DNA of 64,000 nucleotides, from contig CP179201.1 in the NCBI GenBank assembly GCA_051201605.1, forward strand, positions 2,046,001-2,110,000, written 5' to 3'. The notes beneath the pieces were generated by a model that had not been told where the DNA came from, did no database searches, and saw nothing but the letters and a program-made list of their open reading frames with translations. This stretch comes from CABZJG01 sp902512685 (GTDB taxonomy: Bacteria > Pseudomonadota > Alphaproteobacteria > Rhodobacterales > Rhodobacteraceae). Positions 9,701-18,486 of the stretch are shown here, in pieces. Position numbers and translations under genes: made by a program. Position 1 is the first letter of the stretch. Each line of letters begins with the position of its first letter.

Positions 9701-10040
9701 CAGTTTGCCAGAAGAAATAGCCCGGGTTGTTCAATCCCGGGCCAGTAATCCCAATTGGATCGCTGGCATGCAGCGCCATGGATTTCGAGGCGCTGCAGAA
9801 ATCGCTGCCACACTTGATCACATGGCAAGCTTTGCGCAGCTCGCCAATGTTGTTTCAACGCATCTATTTGATCTTTATTATGAGGCGACCTTGGGCAATG
9901 CCGAGGTTTGTTCGTTTTTAGAAGACAAAAATCCTCAGGCCCATCTTGCTATGAAATCACGGTTTGAAAAGCTGCATCAGGCCGGTCTTTGGAAATCCAG
10001 ACGCAACTCAGTTATCGCGGCAATGGAGGGGGCAGCATGA
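6741..10040 (+). CDS. cobN: Cobaltochelatase large subunit CobN
   Basis: 1099 residues, within the range of alphaproteobacterial CobN. Large subunit of the ATP-dependent aerobic cobaltochelatase that inserts Co(II) into hydrogenobyrinic acid a,c-diamide. The conserved HIGAHGTLEWLPGK segment, shared by CobN and the BchH/ChlH chelatase subunits, is in the middle. The start is uncertain: ATG 6741 abuts the cobW stop, while ATG 6750 gives the more typical MHVIFRESHG N-terminus. The partner subunits CobS and CobT are not in this window and must be encoded elsewhere. Its stop overlaps the cobG start (ATGA). Confidence 0.96.
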   Translation: MQSMHVIFRESHGLEETDTPQDLGQSPADLVVLSFSDSDLGAFAAGWHQEKAHLPSLRLANLTALKHPLSVDTYIEKTLIGARGILIRLIGGMPYWSYGLQQVRALAIEKGIALAVLPADGRIDPQLDEISTLPISTLRQLSMLCETGGAPAARAALAQLALASGLYARPDLISKSLPQVGAWTHQSGIVCPNIFNPDVRQKPLIILSFYLSYLRAADLAPIEAISRELEQHGYDTLGLFAPSLKEPQAAGWLTRQIKYLKPAAIINATAFSGKGSTGASPLDAAGVPVFQMALATSTRSAWRNGERGLSPADLAMHVVLPEVDGRIFSGVASFKQPGVKDPELEFSRFAHQPDKDRIKALARRVRAHIVLQDKNNNEKKPALILSTYPGKHWQMAHAVGLDAIASAKSILNDLADEGYHIEPSDDLPTELEKPSLKWPVDDYQKALKSLSGSLQKSLKDIWGNPQDDPLVSAGFFEFSAIKQGNALVALQPERGWRNDRDSDYHDTSRTPRHSYVAFYLWLREVFGADALIHIGAHGTLEWLPGKSVALSSECWPETLIGDLPVIYPFIVNDPGEAAQAKRRIGAITLGHVPPALKQSAVPDRMSQLEALLDEFSNADGLDPKRRDRLQLDIRSEAQALGVEADLGLDKAASAAEAITRIDRFVCDIKESQYGDGLHVFGRTSDVKSPIDITASAQNERRGLLAALAGKRIESGPSGSPYRGRSDVLPTGRNLYTTDPRAVPTRSAYAQGVKLAEELVRRHLQDQGEYPKNLIVDLWGSATMRTAGEEFAMALHLLGVKPKWDKGSERVSGIEIIPIAELARPRLDVTLRVSGLFRDVFPTLTALFSQAVRSLAKRDEAIDWNPFVAAQHQSRVFGPAPASYGLGMTDLTEHYTDQARAAAGQAWLKASAYAFDGENVTHQPQAIAERVAKADSFVHLQDLCETDLLLAADYATHEAGFAAAQSVTGGSAALYHMDNTRPETPRARSLPEEIARVVQSRASNPNWIAGMQRHGFRGAAEIAATLDHMASFAQLANVVSTHLFDLYYEATLGNAEVCSFLEDKNPQAHLAMKSRFEKLHQAGLWKSRRNSVIAAMEGAA

Positions 10041-11173
10041 CTGAACCCTCTGTGAAAGGATGGTGCCCAGGCGCCTATCGGCCCATGATATCTGGCGATG
10101 GGTTGATTGTTCGCATCCGGCCAAAACTTGCCCAGTTTTCTAAAAATCAACTCGAAGAAATATGTCGCCTTTCTGATATCTACGGCTCCGGCATTGTTGA
10201 AATTACCAACCGGGCAAATTTACAATTACGCGGTATAGACCCGCGCGGTCATGAACGGCTGTTAGATAATCTGCATCAACTTGATCTTCTGGACCGTGAT
10301 CTGGCGACCGAAGCGCGGCGCAATATAATTATTACGCCTGATTGGGTGCAAGGTGATCTAAGCGAACAAATCACAAAAGAATTTTATCTACGCCTTTCAG
10401 AGCTTCCAGATTTGCCTGCAAAATTTGGCTTTGCTGTCGACTTAGGAAGAATCCCAAGATTACAGAATGTCTCTGCCGATATAAGAATTGAGCGAACTGC
10501 AGACGGCACTTTACTAGTCTGCCCAGATGGAAGCGCCTTTGGCCGAGCGGCAACCACAAAGACTTTGGTTGATTGCATTATTGATGTCGCCAGATGGTTC
10601 AATGCAACGGGCGGGCATTCGGCAAAACGAATGCGTATCCATCTTACAAACGAAGCATTGCCCAAAGCGTGGGATTTAATTCCACGGAACCCGCAAAACA
10701 TACCGCTGCACATCGGCGAAATATCTGAAGGGCAGATCATCGGTATTCCCTTTGGTCAATGTAACTATCAAGACGTGTTGCAGCTTTTAAGTATGAGCAA
10801 AGCTAAAACTATTCGGCTAACACCTTGGCGCAGCATCTTGTTGAAAGGTGGCAAAACCATTGACGCAGATCGTCGCTTCATTACCTGTCACAAAGATCCG
10901 CTGTTGCAGATAAATGCCTGCCCCGGACAGCCTATGTGCCAAAGCGCCACTGTCGAAACCAGACCCCTTGCACGCGCATTAGCTGGTAAAATAAAAGGGA
11001 AATTGCATATATCGGGCTGCTCAAAAGGCTGCGCGCGCTCAAAAGATGCAGATATCACATTGGTTGGTGAAAATGGGACATTCAATTTGATCCAAGATGG
11101 CCATGCGGGCGATACGCCCCAGAAAACCGGGCTTACTGGCCCTCTTATCCTTAAAACTCTGGACAGCTTATAA
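10037..11173 (+). CDS. cobG: Precorrin-3B synthase
   Basis: 378 residues. Oxygen-dependent ring-contraction enzyme that hydroxylates precorrin-3A to precorrin-3B; diagnostic of the aerobic pathway. It belongs to the sulfite/nitrite reductase-like family. Cysteines in NACPGQPMC (about 295 and 301) and SGCSKGC (about 327 and 331) form the C-x5-C...C-x3-C pattern for a [4Fe-4S] cluster. The ATG at 10037 overlaps the cobN stop (ATGA); an upstream in-frame start lies inside cobN and is rejected. Confidence 0.92.
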   Translation: MTEPSVKGWCPGAYRPMISGDGLIVRIRPKLAQFSKNQLEEICRLSDIYGSGIVEITNRANLQLRGIDPRGHERLLDNLHQLDLLDRDLATEARRNIIITPDWVQGDLSEQITKEFYLRLSELPDLPAKFGFAVDLGRIPRLQNVSADIRIERTADGTLLVCPDGSAFGRAATTKTLVDCIIDVARWFNATGGHSAKRMRIHLTNEALPKAWDLIPRNPQNIPLHIGEISEGQIIGIPFGQCNYQDVLQLLSMSKAKTIRLTPWRSILLKGGKTIDADRRFITCHKDPLLQINACPGQPMCQSATVETRPLARALAGKIKGKLHISGCSKGCARSKDADITLVGENGTFNLIQDGHAGDTPQKTGLTGPLILKTLDSL

Positions 11174-11802
11174 TGCCCTATACCTATGAAACCAACGGCG
11201 CTGCGATTTACAAAACCTCTTTTCACACCATCCGGTCTGAGAGTGATTTAAAGCGTTTTGACCAAGATGAAGAAAAGGTCGCTGTGCGAATGATCCATGC
11301 TGCCGGAATTGTTGGCTTGGCCAAGTACATCCACTTTTCTGAAGGCTTTGCCAAAACCGCAAAAGCCGCGCTCTTAAATGGCGCCCCTATCTTATGTGAT
11401 GCACGCATGGTCTCAGAAGGCATCACTCGCACCCGTCTGCCTGCAGATAATGAAATAATTTGCACGCTTCACGCGAAGGGCATTCATGATCTGGCGCAAG
11501 AAATGAAAAACACAAGATCGGCTGCAGCGCTTGAGTTATGGCGACCACACCTCGAAGGCGCGGTGGTTGCTATCGGCAATGCTCCGACCGCTTTGTTTCA
11601 TCTTTTAAATATGCTCGAGGATGACAGTTGTCCAAAGCCGGCATCCATTATCGGATGCCCCGTGGGGTTTGTGGGCGCGGTCGAAAGCAAAGATGCGCTT
11701 TGGCAGGCACAGCCGGCCCCATGCTGTATTGTCAAAGGCCGCCTGGGCGGAAGCGCCATCACGGTTGCTGCCGTCAACGCGCTCGCGAGCCCTTTGGAAT
11801 GA
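11173..11802 (+). CDS. cobH: Precorrin-8X methylmutase
   Basis: 209 residues. Moves the C11 methyl to C12, converting precorrin-8X to hydrogenobyrinic acid. His42 in RMIHAAG corresponds to the catalytic histidine (His43 of the Pseudomonas denitrificans enzyme). The C-terminal part has the GCPVGFVGA signature. It shares one base with the cobG stop (TAATG) and overlaps cobI by four. Confidence 0.95.
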   Translation: MPYTYETNGAAIYKTSFHTIRSESDLKRFDQDEEKVAVRMIHAAGIVGLAKYIHFSEGFAKTAKAALLNGAPILCDARMVSEGITRTRLPADNEIICTLHAKGIHDLAQEMKNTRSAAALELWRPHLEGAVVAIGNAPTALFHLLNMLEDDSCPKPASIIGCPVGFVGAVESKDALWQAQPAPCCIVKGRLGGSAITVAAVNALASPLE

Positions 11803-12542
11803 CGCATAATTCAGAGAATAAAGGCACCATTTACGGCGTCGGCTTGGGCCCTGGTAATCCAGATTTAATGAGCGTTAAGGCTGATAGGCTCATTCGGTCT
11901 ACCTCTCATATTGCATTTTTCCGAAAAAAAGGCCGCAAAGGGCAAGCACGTAGTATCGTGGACGGTATGCTGTCCGGCGCGGCAATTGAATTTCCCATGG
12001 AATACCCAGTTACAACGGAAATTCCGGTCACTGACCCACGGTATAATCAAATGCTCTCCGCTTTTTATCAAGAGTGCGCGACGCATATTCAAGCTCTGTC
12101 AGATGCAGGGAACAATATATGTGTTCTCTGTGAGGGTGATCCGTTTTTTTACGGCTCTTTCATGCATCTTTACACACGCGTCAAAGACACCCACCAAGTG
12201 GAAGTCATCCCCGCTATCACCGGAATGTCAGGCGCGTGGACTTTGACCGGAATACCAATCACTTGGGGTGATGACGTGCTAACGGTTCTTTTGGGCACCC
12301 TAAGTGAGCATGAGTTGAGCAGACGCATGCAAGAAACCGATGCATTGGTTGTTATGAAGATCGGGCGCAATTTTGATAAAGTTTGCGCAGCCCTTCAGAC
12401 CGCCGGGCTATATGATCGGGCATGGTTGATTGAATATGCAACCATGCCCAACCAAAGCGTTCAGAAACTTAGTGACGCCGTGGACAAAGCGACACCCTAT
12501 TTTTCAATTATAGTAGTCCATGGTGAAGGACGAAGACCATGA
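11799..12542 (+). CDS. cobI: Precorrin-2 C20-methyltransferase
   Basis: 247 residues of the tetrapyrrole methyltransferase family. The SAM/substrate loop GVGLGPGNPDL is near residues 13-23 and a GDPFFYGS motif is in the middle. It converts precorrin-2 to precorrin-3A. The ATG at 11799 overlaps the cobH stop (ATGA); open frame further upstream is antisense-free reading through cobH and is not used. It overlaps cobJ by four bases. Confidence 0.93.
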   Translation: MTHNSENKGTIYGVGLGPGNPDLMSVKADRLIRSTSHIAFFRKKGRKGQARSIVDGMLSGAAIEFPMEYPVTTEIPVTDPRYNQMLSAFYQECATHIQALSDAGNNICVLCEGDPFFYGSFMHLYTRVKDTHQVEVIPAITGMSGAWTLTGIPITWGDDVLTVLLGTLSEHELSRRMQETDALVVMKIGRNFDKVCAALQTAGLYDRAWLIEYATMPNQSVQKLSDAVDKATPYFSIIVVHGEGRRP

Positions 12543-13294
12543 GCGGGTGGTTGAAAATTGTTGGTTTGGGGCCCGGTAATGACGCACTCATTACACCAGA
12601 AGTAGATCATGCGCTTTCGGCGGCAACGGACATCATTGGCTATTTCCCCTATGTGGCAAGAGTTCAGAAACGGCCGGGCCTGACCCTTCATGGATCGGAC
12701 AACCGGGTCGAGTTGGACAGGTCCAAACTGGCCCTATCTTTAGCAGCAGACGGCAAGAAGGTGGCTGTTGTTTCTTCTGGTGATCCCGGCGTATTTGCTA
12801 TGGCTGCTGCTGTTTTTGAAGCTGTTGAGCAAGGTCCCGAAAATTACCGCCACCTTGATATTGAAGTCTTACCGGGAATCACAGCCATGCTTGCTGCTTC
12901 TGCCCGAGCCGGAGCGCCCTTGGGGCATGATTTTTGCGCAATCAATCTCAGTGATAATCTAAAGCCCTGGGAATTGATTGAAAAGCGATTACGACTGGCA
13001 TCAGAAGCCGACTTTGCAATGGCTTTTTACAATCCTCGCTCAAAGTCAAGGCCGAATGGATTTGCAAGAGCTTTGGACGTTTTAAAAGCGTGCTGCAAAG
13101 ATGACCGGCCTGTTATTTTTGCGCGTGCAGTCAGCACAAATGATGAAACTATCAATATCGTTGGATTGTCACAAACAACAGCAGAGATGGCAGATATGCG
13201 CACCATGGTCATTGTGGGGTCTTCTCATACCCGGCTGATCCAACGAAGAGGACAGACCCCGTGGGTTTACACACCCAGATCGGTGCCCGAATGA
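12539..13294 (+). CDS. cobJ: Precorrin-3B C17-methyltransferase
   Basis: 251 residues; tetrapyrrole methyltransferase with N-terminal GLGPGND, SSGDPGVFAM and PGITAMLAA motifs. Methylates C17 of precorrin-3B with ring contraction to precorrin-4. Starts in the cobI stop (ATGA). Its last 28 bases overlap the 3' end of cobK on the opposite strand, and the plus-strand cob series resumes only at cobL 730 bases later. Confidence 0.93.
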   Translation: MSGWLKIVGLGPGNDALITPEVDHALSAATDIIGYFPYVARVQKRPGLTLHGSDNRVELDRSKLALSLAADGKKVAVVSSGDPGVFAMAAAVFEAVEQGPENYRHLDIEVLPGITAMLAASARAGAPLGHDFCAINLSDNLKPWELIEKRLRLASEADFAMAFYNPRSKSRPNGFARALDVLKACCKDDRPVIFARAVSTNDETINIVGLSQTTAEMADMRTMVIVGSSHTRLIQRRGQTPWVYTPRSVPE

Positions 13295-14025
13295 CCCAGC
13301 CATTGCATTACCTTGCTCAGACTACCCGTTTCAAGCCGCGGGCGGTCAAGCCTCGGCCGTGCAATCATGATAACAGGCAAAGACAGGGTGCGGGCCGCAT
13401 CAAGTTTAGCGCGCGAGGCAACACCTCCGGCATTTTTGCTCACCACAAGCTCGATATTATAGTCCCGCATCAGGGCCAGATCGCCCTCTTTGGTAAAGGG
13501 CCCACGAGATACTACAATATCGTGATTTGGCAGCGAAGGCTCTTTGCCGGGTGGGTCCACAAGGCGCAACAGATATCGGTGATGCGGCTGTTTGGCAAAA
13601 GCCTCCAAGTGCATTCTGCCCAATGCAAGCATTATGCGTTTTTTTGCCCCCTTCAAAGCCGAGACCGCGGCGGGTATATCCTCAACCTCAGTCCAATTAT
13701 CACCTGCAATCGGTTTCCATTCTGGCCGGCTGAATGCCATCAACGGAAGATCAAGATCAACGCAGGCATCAACCGCATGTTGACTCATCTGAACCGCAAA
13801 TGGATGCGTTGTATCAACCACATGGGTAATCGAATTTTCGCGCAGGTACGTTTTAAGGCCCTCAACCCCTCCAAATCCTCCTATGCGGCGGGGCAAGGGT
13901 TGCGGCTTGGGCCTTTCAACCCGCCCGGCGTAAGACAGAACCGCCTTGATCTTTGCGGCGCTGACTTGTTTGGCAAGCTGACTGGCCTCGGTTGTGCCGG
14001 CAAGTATCAAAAGGTTTACGCTCAT
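13267..14025 (-). CDS. cobK: Precorrin-6A (6x) reductase
   Basis: 252 residues. NADPH-dependent reduction of precorrin-6A to precorrin-6B; N-terminal Rossmann-like LILAGTTEASQLA, later DTTHPFA. I place the start at 14025 (MSVNLLIL); an ATG at 14049 would add eight residues and also lies inside cobL. It is encoded on the strand opposite its pathway neighbours: its 3' end overlaps cobJ by 28 bases and its start codon interlocks with that of cobL (CATG, 14023-14026). Any transcript running from cobJ into cobL would be antisense to it across its full length. Confidence 0.92.
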   Translation of the reverse strand: MSVNLLILAGTTEASQLAKQVSAAKIKAVLSYAGRVERPKPQPLPRRIGGFGGVEGLKTYLRENSITHVVDTTHPFAVQMSQHAVDACVDLDLPLMAFSRPEWKPIAGDNWTEVEDIPAAVSALKGAKKRIMLALGRMHLEAFAKQPHHRYLLRLVDPPGKEPSLPNHDIVVSRGPFTKEGDLALMRDYNIELVVSKNAGGVASRAKLDAARTLSLPVIMIARPRLDRPRLETGSLSKVMQWLGHSGTDLGV

Positions 14026-15223
14026 GTCTAAAGCAGCCTGGTTAACCATTGTTGGATTGGGCGAAGATGGACTAGAAGGTCTGACTTCTGCAAGTCAAAA
14101 TGCACTGGCTCATGCTCAAACAATTTGGGGCGCAGAACGGCATATCCGTTTACTTTCGAAAAGCGGAGCTGCAAAATTCATAGTGTGGCCCGTACCTTTC
14201 AAAGATGGCATTGATGAAATCTTAAAACTGCGCGGTCAGCCTACAGTCGTTTTAGCCTCTGGTGATCCATTTTGGTTTGGGGCTGGGACTGTTTTAAGCC
14301 GACACTTAAAGCCAGATGAATGGTTATCGATCCCTGCCCCATCCTGTTTTTCTTTGGCTGCTTCTGCCCTTGGCTGGCCGTTGGAGGCCACAGAATGTTA
14401 CGGGTTGCATGCTGGACCGTTTTCCCGACTTCGGCAGGGTTTGCAGTGCAGCCAAAACCTTCTGGTGACAGTACGCGATGGGGCTGCGGTCGAAGACCTT
14501 GCAACCTACTTAACTAATATCGGGTTTGGCGCCTCGACTTTGCATGTGCTTGAATGTTTGGGAGGACCGCGCGCCCGATGCCGTGAGGTTTTGGCCAAAG
14601 ACTATGCCTTTAATGATGTTAACCACCCCGTTGTTGTGGGTCTGACAGCGCAAGGCGGGCCTCAAATATCTTTTAGTACGGGACAGGACGACGCGCTATT
14701 TGCAAATGACGGTCAAATAACCAAACGTCCGATGCGCGCGCTTACTTTATCCGCCTTAGCGCCAAAAGCAGGAGAACTTCTTTGGGATATCGGCGGCGGA
14801 TCAGGATCTATTGCCATAGAATGGCTCCTTTGCCATCCAACAACACAAGCCATTGCAATAGAGCAAAGTGAAACGCGCGCTCAAAGGATTTCTAAAAATG
14901 CGCAAACAATCGGGGTTGAGCGGCTGCAGGTGATCAATGGCAGCGCGCCTGAGTGCTTGGATGGGCTTGCAAAACCTGATTGCGTTTTTGTTGGGGGTGG
15001 TCTGAGCGAAGACATGCTGCAGTATTTAACGGGCAAACTTTCAAAAGGCACGCGCATTGTCTGCAACGCCGTCACATTGGAAAGCGAGGCTTTGCTGGCA
15101 AAAATGAGCCGATCTTTGGGGGGTGAATTGCTGCGTATTGAATTATCGCATGCCGGCGCATTGGGCAAAAAACATGGATGGAAGGCTGCCTACCCCGTGG
15201 TGCAATGGGGCTTAACGCTATGA
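14024..15223 (+). CDS. cobL: Precorrin-6Y C5,15-methyltransferase (decarboxylating)
   Basis: 399 residues, two fused domains. The N-terminal CbiE-like tetrapyrrole methyltransferase has GLGEDGLEG and SGDPFWFG; the C-terminal CbiT-like Rossmann methyltransferase has DIGGGSGSIAIEW at about residues 257-269. Together they methylate C5 and C15 and decarboxylate the C12 acetate of precorrin-6B to give precorrin-8X. The start interlocks with the divergent cobK start; AAAAGG lies about ten bases upstream. The stop overlaps cobE (ATGA). Confidence 0.94.
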   Translation: MSKAAWLTIVGLGEDGLEGLTSASQNALAHAQTIWGAERHIRLLSKSGAAKFIVWPVPFKDGIDEILKLRGQPTVVLASGDPFWFGAGTVLSRHLKPDEWLSIPAPSCFSLAASALGWPLEATECYGLHAGPFSRLRQGLQCSQNLLVTVRDGAAVEDLATYLTNIGFGASTLHVLECLGGPRARCREVLAKDYAFNDVNHPVVVGLTAQGGPQISFSTGQDDALFANDGQITKRPMRALTLSALAPKAGELLWDIGGGSGSIAIEWLLCHPTTQAIAIEQSETRAQRISKNAQTIGVERLQVINGSAPECLDGLAKPDCVFVGGGLSEDMLQYLTGKLSKGTRIVCNAVTLESEALLAKMSRSLGGELLRIELSHAGALGKKHGWKAAYPVVQWGLTL

Positions 15224-15603
15224 TTGTTGCCGGCTTTGGATTCCGCAAAAACGTTCAATTGGAAAGTTTACAAGAAGTCTATCAAGCACTTTGTGCTCAC
15301 CACAGATTAGCGCAGAAAGACTTTTTTGGAATAGCAACACATATTGATAAGGCGCAAAATACAGCACTGCAAAGCCTGTCCCAGAACCTTAACCTGTCAA
15401 TCATCGCTGTCCCACAAAATGAAATTGATTTGCAAAAAACCCAAAGCCATTCAGAGCTTTCATTACAGCGTTATAACACAAGCAGCCTATCGGAGGCATC
15501 GGCCTTGGCCGCAGCGGGCGCAAACAGTTACCTTCTTGGACACCGAATGGTATCCAAGGATGGGCTTGCCACCTGCGCTTTGGCAAAAGGAGAGAAAGCA
15601 TGA
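15220..15603 (+). CDS. cobE: CobE / CbiG C-terminal domain protein
   Basis: 127 residues, matching the stand-alone C-terminal domain of CbiG known as CobE. It begins with the typical VAGFGFRK and has alternating G and A-rich segments near the end (ALAAAGANSYLLG). In aerobic organisms CobE is needed for cobalamin synthesis but its exact reaction is not settled. The start at 15220 overlaps the cobL stop and the stop overlaps cobM by four bases. Confidence 0.85.
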   Translation: MIVAGFGFRKNVQLESLQEVYQALCAHHRLAQKDFFGIATHIDKAQNTALQSLSQNLNLSIIAVPQNEIDLQKTQSHSELSLQRYNTSSLSEASALAAAGANSYLLGHRMVSKDGLATCALAKGEKA

Positions 15604-16385
15604 CCGTCCATTTCATTGGAGCAGGGCCAGGCGCGCCTGATCTTTTAACCTTAAGGGGCCGCGATCTGATCGCATCATGTCCAGTGTGCCTTTATGCTGG
15701 CTCGCTGGTGCCCGAAGCGGTGCTTGCCCATTGTCCGTCCGGCGCACGTATCGTCAACACCGCGCCAATGGATTTAGATCAAATTGTAGCAGAGATCAAA
15801 AAAGCAGATGCCGCCAGACAGGACGTTGCCCGACTGCATTCAGGTGATTTATCTGTTTGGTCTGCTATGGGTGAACAATTACGCAGGTTGCGCGGTGAAG
15901 GGATTGCGGTGTCTGTGACGCCCGGCGTACCATCATTTTCTGCCGCTGCTGCAGCCTTGGGCGCTGAGCTTACGCTGCCGGGTTTGGCGCAATCGGTTAT
16001 ATTAACACGCACCCCGGGACGCGCCTCTAAAATGCCTGAGAGGGAAACCCTAAAGAATTTTGCGGCAACCGGGGCAACTTTGGCAATCCATCTTTCGATT
16101 CATAACCTTGAAACCGTCATAGCAGATCTTATACCCGAATACGGCATAGAATGTCCGGTGGCGGTTGTTTACCGCGCAAGCTGGCCAGACCAAAAAATCA
16201 TCCGCGCCGCGTTGGGCACATTGCAAGAAAACATGACCGATGGCATTGAACGCACTGCCCTGATTTTGGTTGGACCTGCACTGTCAGCAGAGGGGTTCAC
16301 TGAAAGCTGTTTGTATTCGACCGACTATGACCGGCGGTTTCGCCCTCAATCTGCCACGTCACCTTTTAGCTCGGGGTCAAATTGA
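15600..16385 (+). CDS. cobM: Precorrin-4 C11-methyltransferase
   Basis: 261 residues; tetrapyrrole methyltransferase family with GAGPGAPDLLTLRG at the N-terminus, a CLYAGSLVP segment typical of CobM/CbiF, and an HSGDLSVWSA motif. Methylates C11 of precorrin-4 to precorrin-5. Four-base overlaps on both sides (cobE and cobB) place it in a tightly coupled run. Confidence 0.95.
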   Translation: MTVHFIGAGPGAPDLLTLRGRDLIASCPVCLYAGSLVPEAVLAHCPSGARIVNTAPMDLDQIVAEIKKADAARQDVARLHSGDLSVWSAMGEQLRRLRGEGIAVSVTPGVPSFSAAAAALGAELTLPGLAQSVILTRTPGRASKMPERETLKNFAATGATLAIHLSIHNLETVIADLIPEYGIECPVAVVYRASWPDQKIIRAALGTLQENMTDGIERTALILVGPALSAEGFTESCLYSTDYDRRFRPQSATSPFSSGSN

Positions 16386-17695
16386 TGCTTCCCAAAGGAT
16401 TGATGATCTCTGCGCCCAGTTCGGGGACCGGTAAAACAACCGTCATGCTTGGTCTGCTAAGGGCAATTTCAGATCTTGGCCTGACTGTTCAACCCTTTAA
16501 AAGCGGTCCCGATTATATTGATCCGGCCTTTCATCACGCCGCCGCACGTCGCCCGTCGTTTAATCTTGATACCTGGTCAATGGACCAGCCGCTTTTTACA
16601 GCTATTTCAGCACAAGCGATTGGAGCTGACATCGCAATTGCAGAAGGATCCATGGGTCTTTTTGACGGCGTTGCAAGCAAAGGTGCTAGTGGCTTTGGCA
16701 GCAGCGCTGAAGCCGCAATGCTCATGGGATGGCCTGTGGTTTTGGTTGTTGATGTCAGCGGTCAGGCACAATCAGCGGCCGCCACGGCGCTTGGTTTTGC
16801 CACTTATGCGCCTGAGCTGCCTTTGGCCGGCGTGATCCTAAATCGAGTGGCCAGTCCGCGCCATGAACGTTTGGCCCGTTTGGGGTTTGAAAAAGCTGGA
16901 ATTTCTGTTCTGGGCGTTTTGCCAAGGCGTGGTGATCTGGCTCTTCCGGAACGGCATTTGGGGCTTATCCAAGCGGTTGAGCACCCAGACCTTGAACAGG
17001 CCATCATAAACTATGCTAAATTTCTAAATGATAACATTGACATACAATCTTTAATTAAAGCCGCAAGCGGGGTTGGTGCAGCCGGTTCAGGGCCCTTGCC
17101 CAAACCGCCAGCTCAAAAGATTGCTATTGCGCGCGATGCAGCCTTTTCCTTTACCTATCCGCATCTTTTAAAAGGATGGCGCGAACATGGAGCAGAGGTG
17201 ATACCATTTTCCCCACTTCAAAATGATGAAGTTCCAGCGGATGCCGATGTTGTCTGGTTGCCGGGAGGCTATCCTGAGTTGCACGCTGGCCGATTGGCAG
17301 CAGCTTCACAGTTCATGGAGAGCCTAAGGCTTCACGCAAAAAGCAAACCGGTACACGGCGAATGCGGAGGCTATATGGCCATGGGTACTGCCTTGATTGA
17401 TAAAGACGGAAAAAAACACAATATGGCCGGCCTGTTAGGTCTTGTGACCAGTTATGAAAAACGCAAATTTCATCTTGGATACCGCTTTGCGCAATTAAGA
17501 TCACCCATGGCTGGCTTTGCAAGTGCTACAGCGCTGCGCGGTCATGAGTTTCATTATTCAACAATTTTGGAACAGCCCGACGCTCCTTTGGCCGATGTTT
17601 TCGATGCGGATGGTCAAAAAGTTCCCGAAACGGGATCTCATAAGGGTCATGCCACGGGCACTTTTTTTCACTTTATATCTGAGGCTTCATCATGA
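16382..17695 (+). CDS. cobB: Hydrogenobyrinic acid a,c-diamide synthase
   Basis: 437 residues. Glutamine- and ATP-dependent amidation of the a and c carboxylates of hydrogenobyrinic acid, giving the substrate of the CobNST chelatase. P-loop SSGTGKTT at residues 13-20, FKSGPDYIDP after it, and a C-terminal glutamine amidotransferase domain with nucleophile Cys328 in GECGGYMAMG. The hydrogenobyrinate (CobB) rather than cobyrinate (CbiA) role follows from the aerobic context. Confidence 0.94.
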   Translation: MMLPKGLMISAPSSGTGKTTVMLGLLRAISDLGLTVQPFKSGPDYIDPAFHHAAARRPSFNLDTWSMDQPLFTAISAQAIGADIAIAEGSMGLFDGVASKGASGFGSSAEAAMLMGWPVVLVVDVSGQAQSAAATALGFATYAPELPLAGVILNRVASPRHERLARLGFEKAGISVLGVLPRRGDLALPERHLGLIQAVEHPDLEQAIINYAKFLNDNIDIQSLIKAASGVGAAGSGPLPKPPAQKIAIARDAAFSFTYPHLLKGWREHGAEVIPFSPLQNDEVPADADVVWLPGGYPELHAGRLAAASQFMESLRLHAKSKPVHGECGGYMAMGTALIDKDGKKHNMAGLLGLVTSYEKRKFHLGYRFAQLRSPMAGFASATALRGHEFHYSTILEQPDAPLADVFDADGQKVPETGSHKGHATGTFFHFISEASS

Positions 17696-18447
17696 CAGGA
17701 TATGTCAGTTTTGTCGGATCTGGCCCCGGTGATCCAGAATTACTTACTGTCAAAGCCATTCAACGCTTAAAAGCGGCAGAAGTGATTTTATTTGATGATT
17801 TGTCCTCGGGACCAATATTGGATCATGCCGGCTCTCAAGCCGAGCTTATCGGTGTCGGAAAACGCGCAGGGCGGTCCTCGCCCAAGCAACATCACGTCAG
17901 CCAATTGCTGGTTGATTATGCATCCCAAGGCGCACGTGTAGTGCGGCTTAAATCCGGTGATCCGGGGATATTTGGGCGTTTAGAAGAAGAAATCGTGGCT
18001 CTGCAGGCTGCAAATATCGATTTTGAGATCATCCCCGGAGTAACAGCAGCAAGCGCTGCGGCCGCGGCGGCCCAAATTCCACTTACCCGCCGGCATTCCG
18101 CCCGGCGGGTGCAGTTTATTACAGGGCATGATGTTGCCGGATCCCTGCCCGAAGATATCAACCTAGCGGCAATCGCTGATCCCAATTGCACCACCGTCGT
18201 CTATATGCCCAAGCGCACTTTTCCTGCATTGGCCGAATTGCTTATAGCAAATGATATCTCCCCCCAAACACCAGCGCTGTTGGCTGAAAGTGTCTCGACA
18301 GAAAATGAAAGCCTCTGGCGCAGCACTCTTGCCGAACTGGCAGAGCATCTGAAAAAAGATCCTGGAACTGCGCCGGGGCTGATTTTAATCGGACCCTTGG
18401 CAGAGCGGGACGGCAATTATGTCGGGGATTCACCAGAAGTGTCGTGA
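17692..18447 (+). CDS. cobA: Uroporphyrinogen-III C-methyltransferase
   Basis: 251 residues, the short form without a CysG dehydrogenase domain. It doubly methylates uroporphyrinogen III at C2 and C7 to precorrin-2, the entry into the corrin branch. Motifs: GSGPGDPELLTVKA near residue 8, RLKSGDPGIFGR in the middle, PGVTAASAAAA. It is the last gene of the cobL-cobA run; the next 304 bases hold the second riboswitch. Confidence 0.93.
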   Translation: MTGYVSFVGSGPGDPELLTVKAIQRLKAAEVILFDDLSSGPILDHAGSQAELIGVGKRAGRSSPKQHHVSQLLVDYASQGARVVRLKSGDPGIFGRLEEEIVALQAANIDFEIIPGVTAASAAAAAAQIPLTRRHSARRVQFITGHDVAGSLPEDINLAAIADPNCTTVVYMPKRTFPALAELLIANDISPQTPALLAESVSTENESLWRSTLAELAEHLKKDPGTAPGLILIGPLAERDGNYVGDSPEVS

Positions 18448-18486
18448 TTTATCTTGACCCAGTGGTGTGTCCTGCTTAACTGAGCG

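Noticed and set aside
13261..14031. Long plus-strand open frame (256 codons) opposite cobK
   Set aside because: Composition and residues (rich in R, Q, C, H) look like a reverse-strand shadow; cobK on the minus strand matches a known family over its whole length.
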